Source of the DNA: Pseudoramibacter alactolyticus | GTDB lineage: Bacteria; Bacillota; Clostridia; Eubacteriales; Eubacteriaceae | Assembly (NCBI RefSeq): GCF_050908235.1 | Contig: NZ_CP194340.1 | Direction: 5' to 3' (one strand) | DNA length: 64,000 nt | In this document: piece after piece, positions 50,699-58,933 of the stretch | Position numbering within the stretch: position 1 is the first letter of the stretch | Layout: every line of letters starts with the position of its first letter | The notes under the pieces: generated by a model | Told to the model about the DNA's origin: nothing | The model's database searches: none | The model's input: only the letters and a program-made list of their open reading frames with translations | Position numbers and translations under genes: made by a program

Positions 50699-51211
50699 AT
50701 GGCCATTTTATGGTTGGCATTGTTTTTGATGATGGCCCTGCAAATCGGACTGGGGGCGATACAAACCCGGGCCTGTCGCCGGGATCTCGCGGCGCTGCGC
50801 GGCAGCGGCACCGTGGGGGTCGGCCACGTGAAGGCGGGCTGGAGCCGGACCGGGCGCATCGTGATTTTGTCGTATCAAAAAAGTCTGGGTCGGGTTGTCG
50901 CCTGCCGGGAGATGACAGGCATTACGATTTTTGCCCGATTTAAGGATCGGCCGGATTATGTCGGCCGGGATCTCGCGGCGATGCGCGAGCTGGGGCTGGC
51001 GGCGGACGCGAGGGAATTTCGCTTTGCACGCCGGCGCCATCCCTACGACGCGGCGGCGGTCAGCGCTAAAAAGGGGGCGCTCATCCAGGCGGTGGAGGCC
51101 ATCGAACGGCGATTGGCCGCGGAGGCGGATGCGGCGGGAACTGCGGGCGCCGATCGCGAGCCGTCGCTGCACGCCCGGGCCCTGGCCAAGGCGCGGCTGC
51201 GCGCCCGATGA
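50699..51211 (+). CDS. gutM: GutM-like glucitol operon protein
   Basis: 170 residues of the GutM/SrlM family: an N-terminal membrane span (MAILWLALFLMMALQIGLGA), then a basic domain with GVGHVKAGWSRTGRIVILSY (about 39-58) and FARFKDRPDYVGRDL. GutM is known as an activator of the glucitol operon, yet it is membrane-anchored. The C-terminus is Ala/Arg/Glu-rich. ATG 50699 lies 8 nt after GGGAGG; the GTG at 50690 is less likely. First gene of the operon. Confidence 0.82.
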   Translation: MAILWLALFLMMALQIGLGAIQTRACRRDLAALRGSGTVGVGHVKAGWSRTGRIVILSYQKSLGRVVACREMTGITIFARFKDRPDYVGRDLAAMRELGLAADAREFRFARRRHPYDAAAVSAKKGALIQAVEAIERRLAAEADAAGTAGADREPSLHARALAKARLRAR

Positions 51212-51241
51212 GCCGCTTGTTAATGAAAAGAGGAGAACGAA

Positions 51242-51826
51242 GTGGAAGCATTATCGCAGGCAGCGTCCGGCTTTATCGGCTTGTTTGAGCTGGGCGGGCG
51301 CACCTTTATCAGTTATTTTTTTACAATCGGCAAGCACGGAGAGATCACGGTGGGCATCGTGCCGACTTTAATCTGTCTGATGACGGCCGTCAACGGGGTG
51401 ATCAACCTCGCGGGCAAGGATCGGGTGGAAGGCTTCGGACGGCGCTGCAGCAAGTATCTGCTGCTGCGTTACACGGTGCTGCCGGTGATCGGGCTGTTCT
51501 TTTTTACCAGCCCCATGTGTTTTACCCTTGGGCGCTTTTTAGAAGAGCGGCACAAGCCTGCGTTTTACGACGCGACGGTATCCTTCTGTCACCCGATTAC
51601 CGGATTGTTTCCCCATGCCAATGCCGGCGAGATTTTTGTGTATAACGGGGTGACGGCAGGGCTTTTGACCCTGGGCTATCGGCAGCTGGGGGATATCGCC
51701 ATCCGGTATTTTCTGATGGGGCTCGTGGTGATTCTCCTGCGGGGGATCGTGTGCGAACAGCTGACCAGGCAGTTTTTGAAGAAAGGGGCGCAGGCCAATG
51801 GCGGATCGATCCTATCAGGGCGTTAA
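51242..51826 (+). CDS. srlA: PTS glucitol/sorbitol-specific EIIC component
   Basis: 194 residues of the GutA/SrlA EIIC subunit with about four to five membrane spans. Diagnostic segments are TIGKHGEITVGIVPTLICLM (about 29-48) and FFTSPMCFTLGRFLEE (about 92-107). The middle motif HPITGLFPHANAGEIFVYNG (about 122-141) is characteristic. GTG start 51242 with AGAGGAG upstream. The last 29 nt overlap the srlE start, as usual in this operon. Intact, but its partner srlE is broken. Confidence 0.92.
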   Translation: MEALSQAASGFIGLFELGGRTFISYFFTIGKHGEITVGIVPTLICLMTAVNGVINLAGKDRVEGFGRRCSKYLLLRYTVLPVIGLFFFTSPMCFTLGRFLEERHKPAFYDATVSFCHPITGLFPHANAGEIFVYNGVTAGLLTLGYRQLGDIAIRYFLMGLVVILLRGIVCEQLTRQFLKKGAQANGGSILSGR

Positions 51827-52270
51827 AATCGTTCAGGGCGAGAAGGGCTGGGGCGGTCCGCTGGCGGTGATGCCGACGGCCGAAAAAAATAAAATCGTCT
51901 CAGTGACCGGCGGCGGAATCCATCCCGTGGCCCAGAAGATCGCCGATCTCACCGGGGCGGAGGCGGTGGACGGCTTTACCCACGGGGTGCCGGATGCAGA
52001 ATACGCCTGCGTGGTGATTGACTGCGGCGGGACCGCGCGCTGCGGCGTGTTCCCCCATAAGCAGATTCTGACGATCAACGTGATGTCGGCGGGGAAAAGC
52101 GGCCCGCTGGCGCGCAGGTGGGCTGCGATTTTATTCCGATTGGGCTTTCCCTGGGCGAGGCGGAGCCGGAAACGGTGGACGCCGGGGTGCCGGCGGTGCT
52201 TTTTGAACGCGCCGTGACCGGGCCCATCGCGGTGATCATTGCTTATTTTGCAGGCTTTGGAATGTTTTAG
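51798..52270 (+). pseudogene. srlE: srlE (glucitol PTS EIIB plus second EIIC) with internal deletion
   Basis: From ATG 51798 about 103 codons match the EIIB end of SrlE, including the phosphocysteine region CVVIDCGGTARCGVFP and GKSGPLAR. From 52115, in another frame, the extreme C-terminus of SrlE appears (QVGCDFIPIGLSLGEAEP, ending FAGFGMF at TAG 52268-52270). The intervening part, about 170-180 residues with the membrane spans of the second EIIC half, is absent, and the two ends are out of frame. The sorbitol permease therefore cannot be complete in this strain. Confidence 0.85.
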
Positions 52271-52289
52271 CGAAGGAAAGAGGACGCGC

Positions 52290-52646
52290 ATGTATATCAG
52301 TCAGATTACAGCCATCGGCCCGCTGGCGGCTGAAATGGCCGAGCAGCAGATGATGGTCCTGTTCGGCGACGATGCGCCGGAGGCCGTGGCGGAAATTGCG
52401 GTGATGCATTCGGGTCAGACCCTGGAGCGCGACATAGCGCCGGGAGACGAGATGATCGTTGGGGAGCAGGTGTTCACGGTGACTGCGGTGGGCGGCGAGG
52501 CCAACCGCACCTTTCGCGTCATGGGGCATTGCACCCTGGTGTTTACCGGGGCGGCCGAGGTGGCTCTGCCGGGGCAGATTGCCCTGGGCGGCGGCAAGGC
52601 GCCGATCGTTCGGGCCGGGGAAGATCTCATGGTGGTGTTCGCGTAG
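52290..52646 (+). CDS. srlB: PTS glucitol/sorbitol-specific EIIA component
   Basis: 118 residues, the normal length of SrlB/GutB. The likely phosphorylated histidine is in VMHSGQTLERDI (about residue 42), with a second conserved one in RVMGHCTLVFTG (about 86). GAAAGAGGA precedes ATG 52290, 19 nt after the srlE remnant. It is undamaged, implying that loss of srlE is recent. Closed by a strong terminator. Confidence 0.93.
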   Translation: MYISQITAIGPLAAEMAEQQMMVLFGDDAPEAVAEIAVMHSGQTLERDIAPGDEMIVGEQVFTVTAVGGEANRTFRVMGHCTLVFTGAAEVALPGQIALGGGKAPIVRAGEDLMVVFA

Positions 52647-52658
52647 CGCTGCCGCCGG

Positions 52659-52685
52659 CAGGCATCGAAAGATGCCTGTTTTTTT
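52659..52685 (+). terminator. Intrinsic terminator of the glucitol operon
   Basis: CAGGCATC (52659-52666), GAAA tetraloop, GATGCCTG (52671-52678), then T7. Confidence 0.95.
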
Positions 52686-52745
52686 GTGCGCGTAGGCGAA
52701 GAAGGTGCGCGGGCATCGTGGGATGGCCGGACAGAAAAATTCAAA

Positions 52746-52988
52746 ATGGTCCAGTATTACAAAGACAAGGGTATGCCCCTTTATGGAGCGCTTCAGTCCC
52801 TGTATGAGAAATACGGCTATTTTGAAGAGTACGTGCAGTCCATCGAGCTCGACGGTATCGCGGGCAAGGCTCAGATCGCAAAGATCATGGATGCTTTTCG
52901 CGCCGATTATTTTAACGCTTTTGCCGATGCGAAAGCCAAGCTTGAAGAACTGAGGGCTGCGGCCAACGAACATTTGCTGGAGTTTTAA
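52746..52988 (+). pseudogene. C-terminal fragment of a phosphoglucomutase/phosphomannomutase
   Basis: About 80 codons (MVQYYKDKGMPLYGALQSLY, YGYFEEYVQSIELDGIAGKA, KIMDAFRADYF) match the region after the metal and sugar-binding domains of alpha-phosphohexomutases, which are about 570 residues long. No N-terminal part and no catalytic serine loop are present, and a terminator directly precedes it, so it is a leftover of a deletion. Confidence 0.6.
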
Positions 52989-53686
52989 ATTACCAGTTAA
53001 TGCAAAACCCGTATTGAGGACGGATGGAAAACTAACTGGACTGCCGAAGAGATCAAGTATGGAACGACAACTTTGATACAAAATGTATTTTGATACAAGG
53101 CTGTCGTCGGGAAAACTATCGATGAGCAGATTATCCAAATTGTGCTTTAATAGCCTTCCGTGGAAGCTTTTGGACCCCGGATGACTTTGAATGAACTGGA
53201 ACAAATCGACGCTTGTGTTGCCTGATGGATTATTTAACTGTCCGTATTCAACTTGTTATTGCCATTTGCATTTACAAACAAAAATCTTGAAGGGATTTTT
53301 AGGATCAGTTAAGTTATTAGAGTGTCATTAACTCTGATATATTTATGCTTACGTAACTAAAATAATTAGTTCGGCATGGAGATTAAGGAAATGTCTGTTG
53401 ATCAAAACCGTTTCCCCTATGATAAGCATTTGATTAAGCAGATAGGGAATTACTTTTGTGTAACTAAATAACCCAGATGGTAATAAGTGGAGTTGAAGAA
53501 ATTAGCCCCTGTTGAAATTAACAGTATAAAGGGCGTGGACGAATTTAACTACATCATCAGCAAGTGTGAAAAAAGAGTCCGTGTTTTTATTTTTAGCTTT
53601 TCTGTTGACGAATGCATGCAAAGGCATTGCGCTTATGCGTTATGTTCTGCCGCAGTGAATGATGACAGAAGATGTACCGGAAGCAA
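52989..53686. other. Stretch without a recognisable gene
   Basis: Only short frames occur here. A 26-codon frame (53391-53471, MSVDQNRFPYDKHLIKQIGN...) and a 103-codon GTG frame from 53487 have weak start signals, no recognisable domain, and the latter runs into the convergent gene. TTTGATACAA is directly repeated near 53071 and 53089. The base composition is A/T-rich. Probably decayed sequence next to the broken phosphoglucomutase gene. Confidence 0.5.
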
Positions 53687-54226
53687 TTATTTAGTTTTGC
53701 GACTGCCCATTTGGCGAAACAGCGAATTACGCTTTAGGTATAGATCTGTGTTTCGGAGTGGATACTTTCGTCGGAATCTTTTTCCTCTTAAACTGTAAAA
53801 GTGATAAGCCATGCGTTTGATATATCGGCTGATTCTTTTTTCAGCGTTTAGTTCATAGAGCAGGTATTTGCGCATAAACATCAAGAGAAAAATAGCCGCG
53901 ATATAAAAAAGTGTCTGCTTTCCAGTAGGGCGGCCCACGATGACTCCGCGGGCGATGGCAAAAATCAAGGCTTCAAGGACAGCTTGCATCGTATGTGTAT
54001 AGACCATGCGGATAAATTCGGTGCAAATAATTAGATTCATACACAACCCTAAATACATTTGAAGATTTTGGAATGTAACCTTAATGCTTTGATTAAATTC
54101 CAAATGTGAAAATAGTTCGAACAGATTGATAACGATGAGTACAATTAAAAATAGCGCAACACCCATTTCCAGAATTAGTAAAATGTTTTCATAAAATTTT
54201 AATACCGTATATTTAAATTTTTTCAT
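53687..54226 (-). CDS. PsiE-like small integral membrane protein
   Basis: 179 residues with four membrane spans (about 12-38, 50-75, 80-98 and 103-122) and a strongly basic C-terminal tail of about 50 residues (SLRGKRFRRKYPLR...). The overall plan and the third-span segment EALIFAIARGVIVG resemble the PsiE (phosphate-starvation-inducible) family of unknown function. GGAGAAAT precedes the ATG. No operon partner is obvious; the LysR gene upstream on the same strand is 200 nt away. Confidence 0.6.
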   Translation of the reverse strand: MKKFKYTVLKFYENILLILEMGVALFLIVLIVINLFELFSHLEFNQSIKVTFQNLQMYLGLCMNLIICTEFIRMVYTHTMQAVLEALIFAIARGVIVGRPTGKQTLFYIAAIFLLMFMRKYLLYELNAEKRISRYIKRMAYHFYSLRGKRFRRKYPLRNTDLYLKRNSLFRQMGSRKTK

Positions 54227-54408
54227 TTCTCCTTTTCTCTCCTTTTTATTCTATGTATAGAAAATAATCGGCCTGCGATTTTTGTTTGAACATTTGCATA
54301 GGTGTGATCCATAAATACATCCTGAGCTTTATCGAAGTGTTCTTTAATGAAGTGAACTCTATTTTGACACATTTGGTAATTTCAATCACAAAAATTTGGG
54401 CAGACAAT

Positions 54409-54442
54409 CATACAATGGGTTGATTTTATAATCCATTGTGTG
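54409..54442 (-). terminator. Hairpin at the end of the LysR gene
   Basis: CATACAATGGGTT (54409-54421) pairs with AATCCATTGTGTG (54430-54442), 13 bp with G-U pairs. It overlaps the LysR stop codon. No clear T-tract follows on the minus strand, so termination is uncertain. Confidence 0.45.
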
Positions 54443-55385
54443 AAGAAATACCTGTAAAATGAGCGGATGAATTATCCTTCTTAAGATAGGACAGGATAAA
54501 GTGATGGATCTCTGCTTCAATTAGAGTGTTACATTTGATCGTGCTGCGGAATAATTTGATATACCAGAAAGGGGAATCGTTGATTTCTTTTGTGATGATT
54601 TTTGTTTTGTCAGACGGATTGATCGCGTCGCTGATAAATTTGGGAAGAATGGAAATGACGTTAGAATCTTTCAATAAACAATTGCGGTGAACCTCCCACG
54701 AGATGCTTTCAAGCGCGATAAACGGATTTCGGTTAAAGCGATGGATAGAATCAGCAATGAGTCGGGCCGTAGGGAACAATCCGCTGGGAACGGCGATTGG
54801 ATACTGGGAAATTTCTTTCCAGTTGAGGACTAGCCGTTCTTTCAAAGGATGATTTCGCGAGAGAAAAGCAGTATAGACGGATTTTGTTAAAACATCGCTG
54901 AAAAGACAGTTGTCTGCAGTATCGATTAACGGATCATCCAATAAAGCAAAATTATAATGACGGTTTGAAAGACGCTGTTTAGCCCGATCAGCGTCGATTT
55001 CAATGAATGAAAAAGTGACCGATGGAAAATTATCGCGAAGTTCCTGAATCAAGTCCAACAAAAAAGAATTAAAAAGCAAGGGGGAGGCCGCGATGGCGTA
55101 GTTTTCTTTTTGCTTGGCTTTTAGATTTTCAAGTTGGTTGATCATGCTGTGATAATGACGCAGGAGGGGGACGGATTCATGATAGAGTTTTTGACCAATA
55201 TAGGTTAGGCCGCAAATTCGTCCCTTATGCCGGACAAAAAGATTGAAATCCTCATCGTGTTCTAACGTCGAGATCATTTGCGACAAAGCCGGCTGAGAAA
55301 TGAAAAGTTTGTTAGCCGCCGTCGTGATATTAAAATTATTTTCGACGATCGCATGCAAGTACATCAGTTTTTGAATATCAATCAT
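54426..55385 (-). CDS. LysR-family transcriptional regulator
   Basis: 319 residues. The N-terminal winged helix has NITTAANKLFISQPALSQMI (about 19-38) and the effector domain (about 90-305) the usual LysR pattern, with FALLDDPLIDTADNCLF and IAVPSGLFPTARLIADSI. Divergent from the 2-hydroxyacyl-CoA dehydratase operon, and so its likely regulator; LysR proteins typically bind the shared intergenic region and sense a pathway metabolite. ATG 55385 follows GGGAGAAGG. Confidence 0.92.
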   Translation of the reverse strand: MIDIQKLMYLHAIVENNFNITTAANKLFISQPALSQMISTLEHDEDFNLFVRHKGRICGLTYIGQKLYHESVPLLRHYHSMINQLENLKAKQKENYAIAASPLLFNSFLLDLIQELRDNFPSVTFSFIEIDADRAKQRLSNRHYNFALLDDPLIDTADNCLFSDVLTKSVYTAFLSRNHPLKERLVLNWKEISQYPIAVPSGLFPTARLIADSIHRFNRNPFIALESISWEVHRNCLLKDSNVISILPKFISDAINPSDKTKIITKEINDSPFWYIKLFRSTIKCNTLIEAEIHHFILSYLKKDNSSAHFTGISSHNGL

Positions 55386-55418
55386 AACCTTCTCCCATAA
55401 TTAAAAGTTATAGAATCG

Positions 55419-55454
55419 ATAATAAAGTGGAATTTCAGTTCTCCACCTTATTAT
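55419..55454. promoter_or_regulatory. Inverted repeat, probable LysR binding site
   Basis: ATAATAAAGTGGA (55419-55431) and TCCACCTTATTAT (55442-55454) form 13-bp arms with one mismatch around a 10-nt centre. It lies 34 nt upstream of the LysR start, where LysR regulators usually bind. The remainder of 55386-55677 has a TATAAT at 55565-55570 but no good -35. Confidence 0.65.
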
Positions 55455-55677
55455 GATAACCTTTACTTGGTTCGGGAGGTTATATTTAATTAAATGGATA
55501 GTTGTGAATGTGGAAGTTGAAAGGGGGCATACAATACTTTTCAGGAATGAAATTACAAAGTATTTATAATATAACTTAAACGTTTAAAAAACACAAGAGG
55601 GCAATGCGTTATTTAAATGCAAAAGTGGACATGTTCCGGAATATTTCGTGGATTAAATGTTGATATGAGGAGGAGTT

Positions 55678-56811
55678 ATGGCATTTATTGTAAGTGATGA
55701 AACAAGAGATTTAATTCAAAGCGTGCAAGTGTTTTGTGAACAAAAACTTAAACCGGTGGTTGCTGATTACGATACTAGCGGCGAATTTCCGATAAAAGTT
55801 TACAAAGACGCCATGGAAATGGGACTACATTGTCTGGAAATTCCTGAAGCATTTGGTGGATTGGGACTCGATAACCTGTCGGCGGCAGCCATTCTTTCTA
55901 AAGTTGGCGAATATGATGCCGGATTTGCTACGGGACTAAGTGCAATCTCCCTTGCACTCAAGCCGGTATTAATTGCCGGAACGCCTGAACAAAAGCAGCT
56001 TTTTGCCGATATTGTAGTTCCCGGCAACTTTGCTGCTTTTGGATTAACGGAACCTAATGCGGGGTCGGATGCCGGGTCTGTGACGACGACAGCCGAACTG
56101 GATGGCGATCATTATGTAATTAACGGGCGTAAAACCTTTATCACCAACGGTGGTGTGGCCGATGTGTATGTGGTTTTTGCCAGCGTGGATAAATCCAAAG
56201 GCTTGAAGGGTCTCAGCGCTTTTATTGTTGAAAAGAAAACGCCGGGGATTTCCGTCGGAAAAGAAGAAAACAAGATGGGGATTCGCCTATCGAATACGAC
56301 CGATGTGGTCTTTGATAATGTGGTGATTCCGAGAGCCAATCTGCTCGGCAAGGAAGGCGAAGGCTTTAAGATTGCAATGATGACGCTTGATCTGGCCCGC
56401 CCGTTTGTGGGGGCGATTGCTTGCGGGATTGCGCAGCGGGCGATTAACGAATGTATCGCTTATATGAAAGAGCGTGTGCAATTTGGCAAACCTATTGCGA
56501 AACTGGATGTTTTAAGAAATAAACTCGCGGATATGGAAATCAAAAAAGAAGCGGCGGTCGCAATGGTCGAACATGTGTTTAAGATGATTGACCTGGGTAA
56601 GCGCTACTCCAGGGAAGCGGCCATTGCCAAGGCATTCGCCGGAGACACCGCGGTAGAAGTGGCCATGGAAGCCATTCAAATCCACGGCGGATATGGCTAC
56701 AGCCGGGAGTATCCAGTCGAAAAGCTTTTAAGAGATGCCAAGATTTTTCAGATTTTTGAAGGTACTAACGAAGTGCAGCGTGTGGTGATCGCGGGCAGCT
56801 TATTGGCATAA
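55678..56811 (+). CDS. Acyl-CoA dehydrogenase (enoyl-CoA-reducing type by context)
   Basis: 377 residues. Motifs are FGLTEPNAGSDAGSVTTTA (about 121-139), KTFITNGGVADVYVVFA (about 157-173), and the C-terminal KIFQIFEGTNEVQRVVIAG with the catalytic glutamate in FEGTNE. Heading a 2-hydroxyacyl-CoA dehydratase operon, it likely reduces the resulting 2-enoyl-CoA, as AcdB does in Clostridioides difficile leucine reduction. No etfAB genes are in the window. GGAGGAG lies 5 nt before ATG 55678. Similar in family to the gene at 19080, but in a more A/T-rich setting. Confidence 0.93.
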   Translation: MAFIVSDETRDLIQSVQVFCEQKLKPVVADYDTSGEFPIKVYKDAMEMGLHCLEIPEAFGGLGLDNLSAAAILSKVGEYDAGFATGLSAISLALKPVLIAGTPEQKQLFADIVVPGNFAAFGLTEPNAGSDAGSVTTTAELDGDHYVINGRKTFITNGGVADVYVVFASVDKSKGLKGLSAFIVEKKTPGISVGKEENKMGIRLSNTTDVVFDNVVIPRANLLGKEGEGFKIAMMTLDLARPFVGAIACGIAQRAINECIAYMKERVQFGKPIAKLDVLRNKLADMEIKKEAAVAMVEHVFKMIDLGKRYSREAAIAKAFAGDTAVEVAMEAIQIHGGYGYSREYPVEKLLRDAKIFQIFEGTNEVQRVVIAGSLLA

Positions 56812-56849
56812 TCAGGTTCAGTCGTTTCATGGTTTCAGAGGAGGGTATG

Positions 56850-58058
56850 ATGCAAAAACGGAAATTGCTCGAAGGAATCAAAGTAATTGAATATGCAAAT
56901 TTTGTCGCAGCGCCGATCAGCGGCCGTGTGTTGGCTGACTGGGGGGCCGAGGTTATTAAAATCGAAGCGGCTTTCGGGGATACAACCCGGGCGGTTGGGA
57001 TGCAGTGGAATTTCCCGACAGAGGAAGACGAATGTCCGTTGTTTGAAATGGAGAACGCTGGAAAAAAAGGGATCATCATTGATACCAGACAGCCGGAAGG
57101 TGCCCAGGTCATCTATGATTTATTGGAAGATGCCGATATCTTTTTAACGAATACTCGCCAGAAGGCGCTGGACAAAAGCGGTTTGGATTATAAAACCATT
57201 CACGAAAAATATCCGCACATTATTTATGCACATTTGCTGGGTTATGGAGATAAAGGTCCGGCCAAAGACAATCCCGCTTTTGATTATACGGCTTATTTTG
57301 CCAGAGGGGGCGTCGCGGCTAGTCTGATGGAAACCGGCACATCGCCCTGCAATTCGGCAGCGGCATTGGGTGACCACTATGCGGGAATGAACCTGGTAGC
57401 CGGTGTGCTGGCAGCCTTGCATAACAAAACCATCACCGGAGAAGGTGAAAAGGTGACGGTATCCCTGTTCCACACAGCTGTCTTTGGTCTTGGTCTTTAT
57501 GTGAATGCAGCGCAATACGGCTACAATATGCCGATTTCCCGTCGTCAGCCGCCAAATCCGCTCAATACGACTTATAAATGTGCGGATGATAAATGGCTAC
57601 AGTTGGCCTTTTTCCAGTATGACAAGTGGTTCCCGGGATTTTGCGATATTGTTATTGAGCGTTCGGATCTTAAAGGGTCGAAGTACAGCACGATGAAGAG
57701 TGTGGTGAATTGCGTTGAAGAATTTGTGGGCATCATGGAGCAGGAATTCGTGAAGCACCCCATCGACTATTGGTGCGAACGCCTGCAAAAGGCGGGAATT
57801 CCATTTGAAAAGCTCCAGACGCCGGTGGATATTATGAAGGACGAACAATGCTGGGCTAACGATTTCCTCATCAATATCAAATATCGTAGCGGCAATGAGC
57901 GCGTGATGTTTACGAATCCGGTTCAATTTCCGGACAGAGGTACGCCGGAATATGTGCTCTCGCCGAAGCTCGGAGAACATACTGAAGAAGTGCTCAAGGA
58001 GATCGATTATTCGGACAAAAAACTGGCAGAGCTGAGAGAAAAGAAAGTGATCAATTAA
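56850..58058 (+). CDS. Class III CoA-transferase for 2-hydroxy acids (HadA/FldA-like)
   Basis: 402 residues of the CaiB/FRC family. The start LLEGIKVIEYANFVAAPISG and VLADWGAEVIKIEAAFGDTT (about 28-47) are typical, and the catalytic aspartate is in AALGDHYAGMNL (about residue 174). In HadA and FldA this enzyme moves CoA from an enoyl- or acyl-CoA to the (R)-2-hydroxy acid. The four following genes make that role likely here. The start is ATG 56850, 6 nt after GAGGAGG; ATG 56847 is possible. Confidence 0.9.
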   Translation: MQKRKLLEGIKVIEYANFVAAPISGRVLADWGAEVIKIEAAFGDTTRAVGMQWNFPTEEDECPLFEMENAGKKGIIIDTRQPEGAQVIYDLLEDADIFLTNTRQKALDKSGLDYKTIHEKYPHIIYAHLLGYGDKGPAKDNPAFDYTAYFARGGVAASLMETGTSPCNSAAALGDHYAGMNLVAGVLAALHNKTITGEGEKVTVSLFHTAVFGLGLYVNAAQYGYNMPISRRQPPNPLNTTYKCADDKWLQLAFFQYDKWFPGFCDIVIERSDLKGSKYSTMKSVVNCVEEFVGIMEQEFVKHPIDYWCERLQKAGIPFEKLQTPVDIMKDEQCWANDFLINIKYRSGNERVMFTNPVQFPDRGTPEYVLSPKLGEHTEEVLKEIDYSDKKLAELREKKVIN

Positions 58059-58114
58059 AAAAAGGATGATCCGCGCAGTCAGCGCGGGCTGTGTGAATGA
58101 CATCAAAGGATAAG

Positions 58115-58933
58115 ATGTTTATGACGAAGGTTTATACAATGGGCCTGGACTATGGCTCGACAGCCTCGAAGGGCGTGATCTTGTTAAACGGCAGCAAAGT
58201 GGTTGAAAGCATTATCTATGCGTCGGGAGCCGGCACATCCGGTCCTCAAAAGGTCATTGAAGCGCTGGAGGAAAAATCCGGTATGACCATGAGTGATATG
58301 GATAAAGTCGTGGTTACGGGGTATGGGCGGATGAGCTTTAAAGCGGCGGATAAGCAGATCAGCGAGCTGAGCTGTCACGCAAAGGGTGTTCACTTTTTGG
58401 TGCCGGATGCGAGAACGGTGATCGATATCGGCGGTCAGGACGCCAAGGCTTTAAGTCTAGATGATGACGGCCGGCTGACCAATTTTGTGATGAACGACAA
58501 ATGCGCGGCTGGAACGGGACGGTTTCTGGATGTGATGTCCGGCGTTTTGGAAACAGAAGTCTCAGAGCTTGGTGCGTTGTCCGCCCAGGCTTTAAATCCG
58601 GTATCCATCAGCAGCACCTGCACGGTCTTTGCGGAATCAGAGGTCATTTCGCATTTATCCAAGGAAATACCGAAAGAAGACATTATTGCAGGCATTCACG
58701 CTTCTGTTGCGGGAAGAGTTTCCGGCCTTGTCAAACGGGTCGGCGTTCGGCAAAAGGTCGTTATGGTTGGCGGCGTCGCGAGAAATCAAGGCGTTGTGGA
58801 GGCGATGGAGGAGGCCCTGGGTGTTGACATCATCGTTCCCGAATTTTGTGCACAACTCAACGGGGCATTGGGCGCGGCATTGTTTGCCTATGAAGAAGCA
58901 ATATCATCAAATCATTATAAGGAGGGAAAGTAA
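58115..58933 (+). CDS. Activator ATPase of 2-hydroxyacyl-CoA dehydratase (HadI/HgdC-like)
   Basis: 272 residues of the ASKHA-fold archerase family. GLDYGSTASKGVILLNG (about 9-25) is the ATP-binding start. Two cysteines, in NDKCAAGTGRFLDV (about 127-140) and SSTCTVFAESEV (about 165-176), hold one [4Fe-4S] cluster between two subunits. The activator injects one high-energy electron, driven by ATP hydrolysis, into the dehydratase. ATG 58115 lies after AAAGGAT; ATG 58121 is possible. Its TAA overlaps the next ATG by one base. Confidence 0.95.
   Translation: MFMTKVYTMGLDYGSTASKGVILLNGSKVVESIIYASGAGTSGPQKVIEALEEKSGMTMSDMDKVVVTGYGRMSFKAADKQISELSCHAKGVHFLVPDARTVIDIGGQDAKALSLDDDGRLTNFVMNDKCAAGTGRFLDVMSGVLETEVSELGALSAQALNPVSISSTCTVFAESEVISHLSKEIPKEDIIAGIHASVAGRVSGLVKRVGVRQKVVMVGGVARNQGVVEAMEEALGVDIIVPEFCAQLNGALGAALFAYEEAISSNHYKEGK

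Noticed and set aside
53487..53798. 103-codon GTG frame on the plus strand
   Set aside because: Weak start signal, no recognisable domain, and it runs 112 nt into the convergent PsiE-like gene; more likely decayed sequence.
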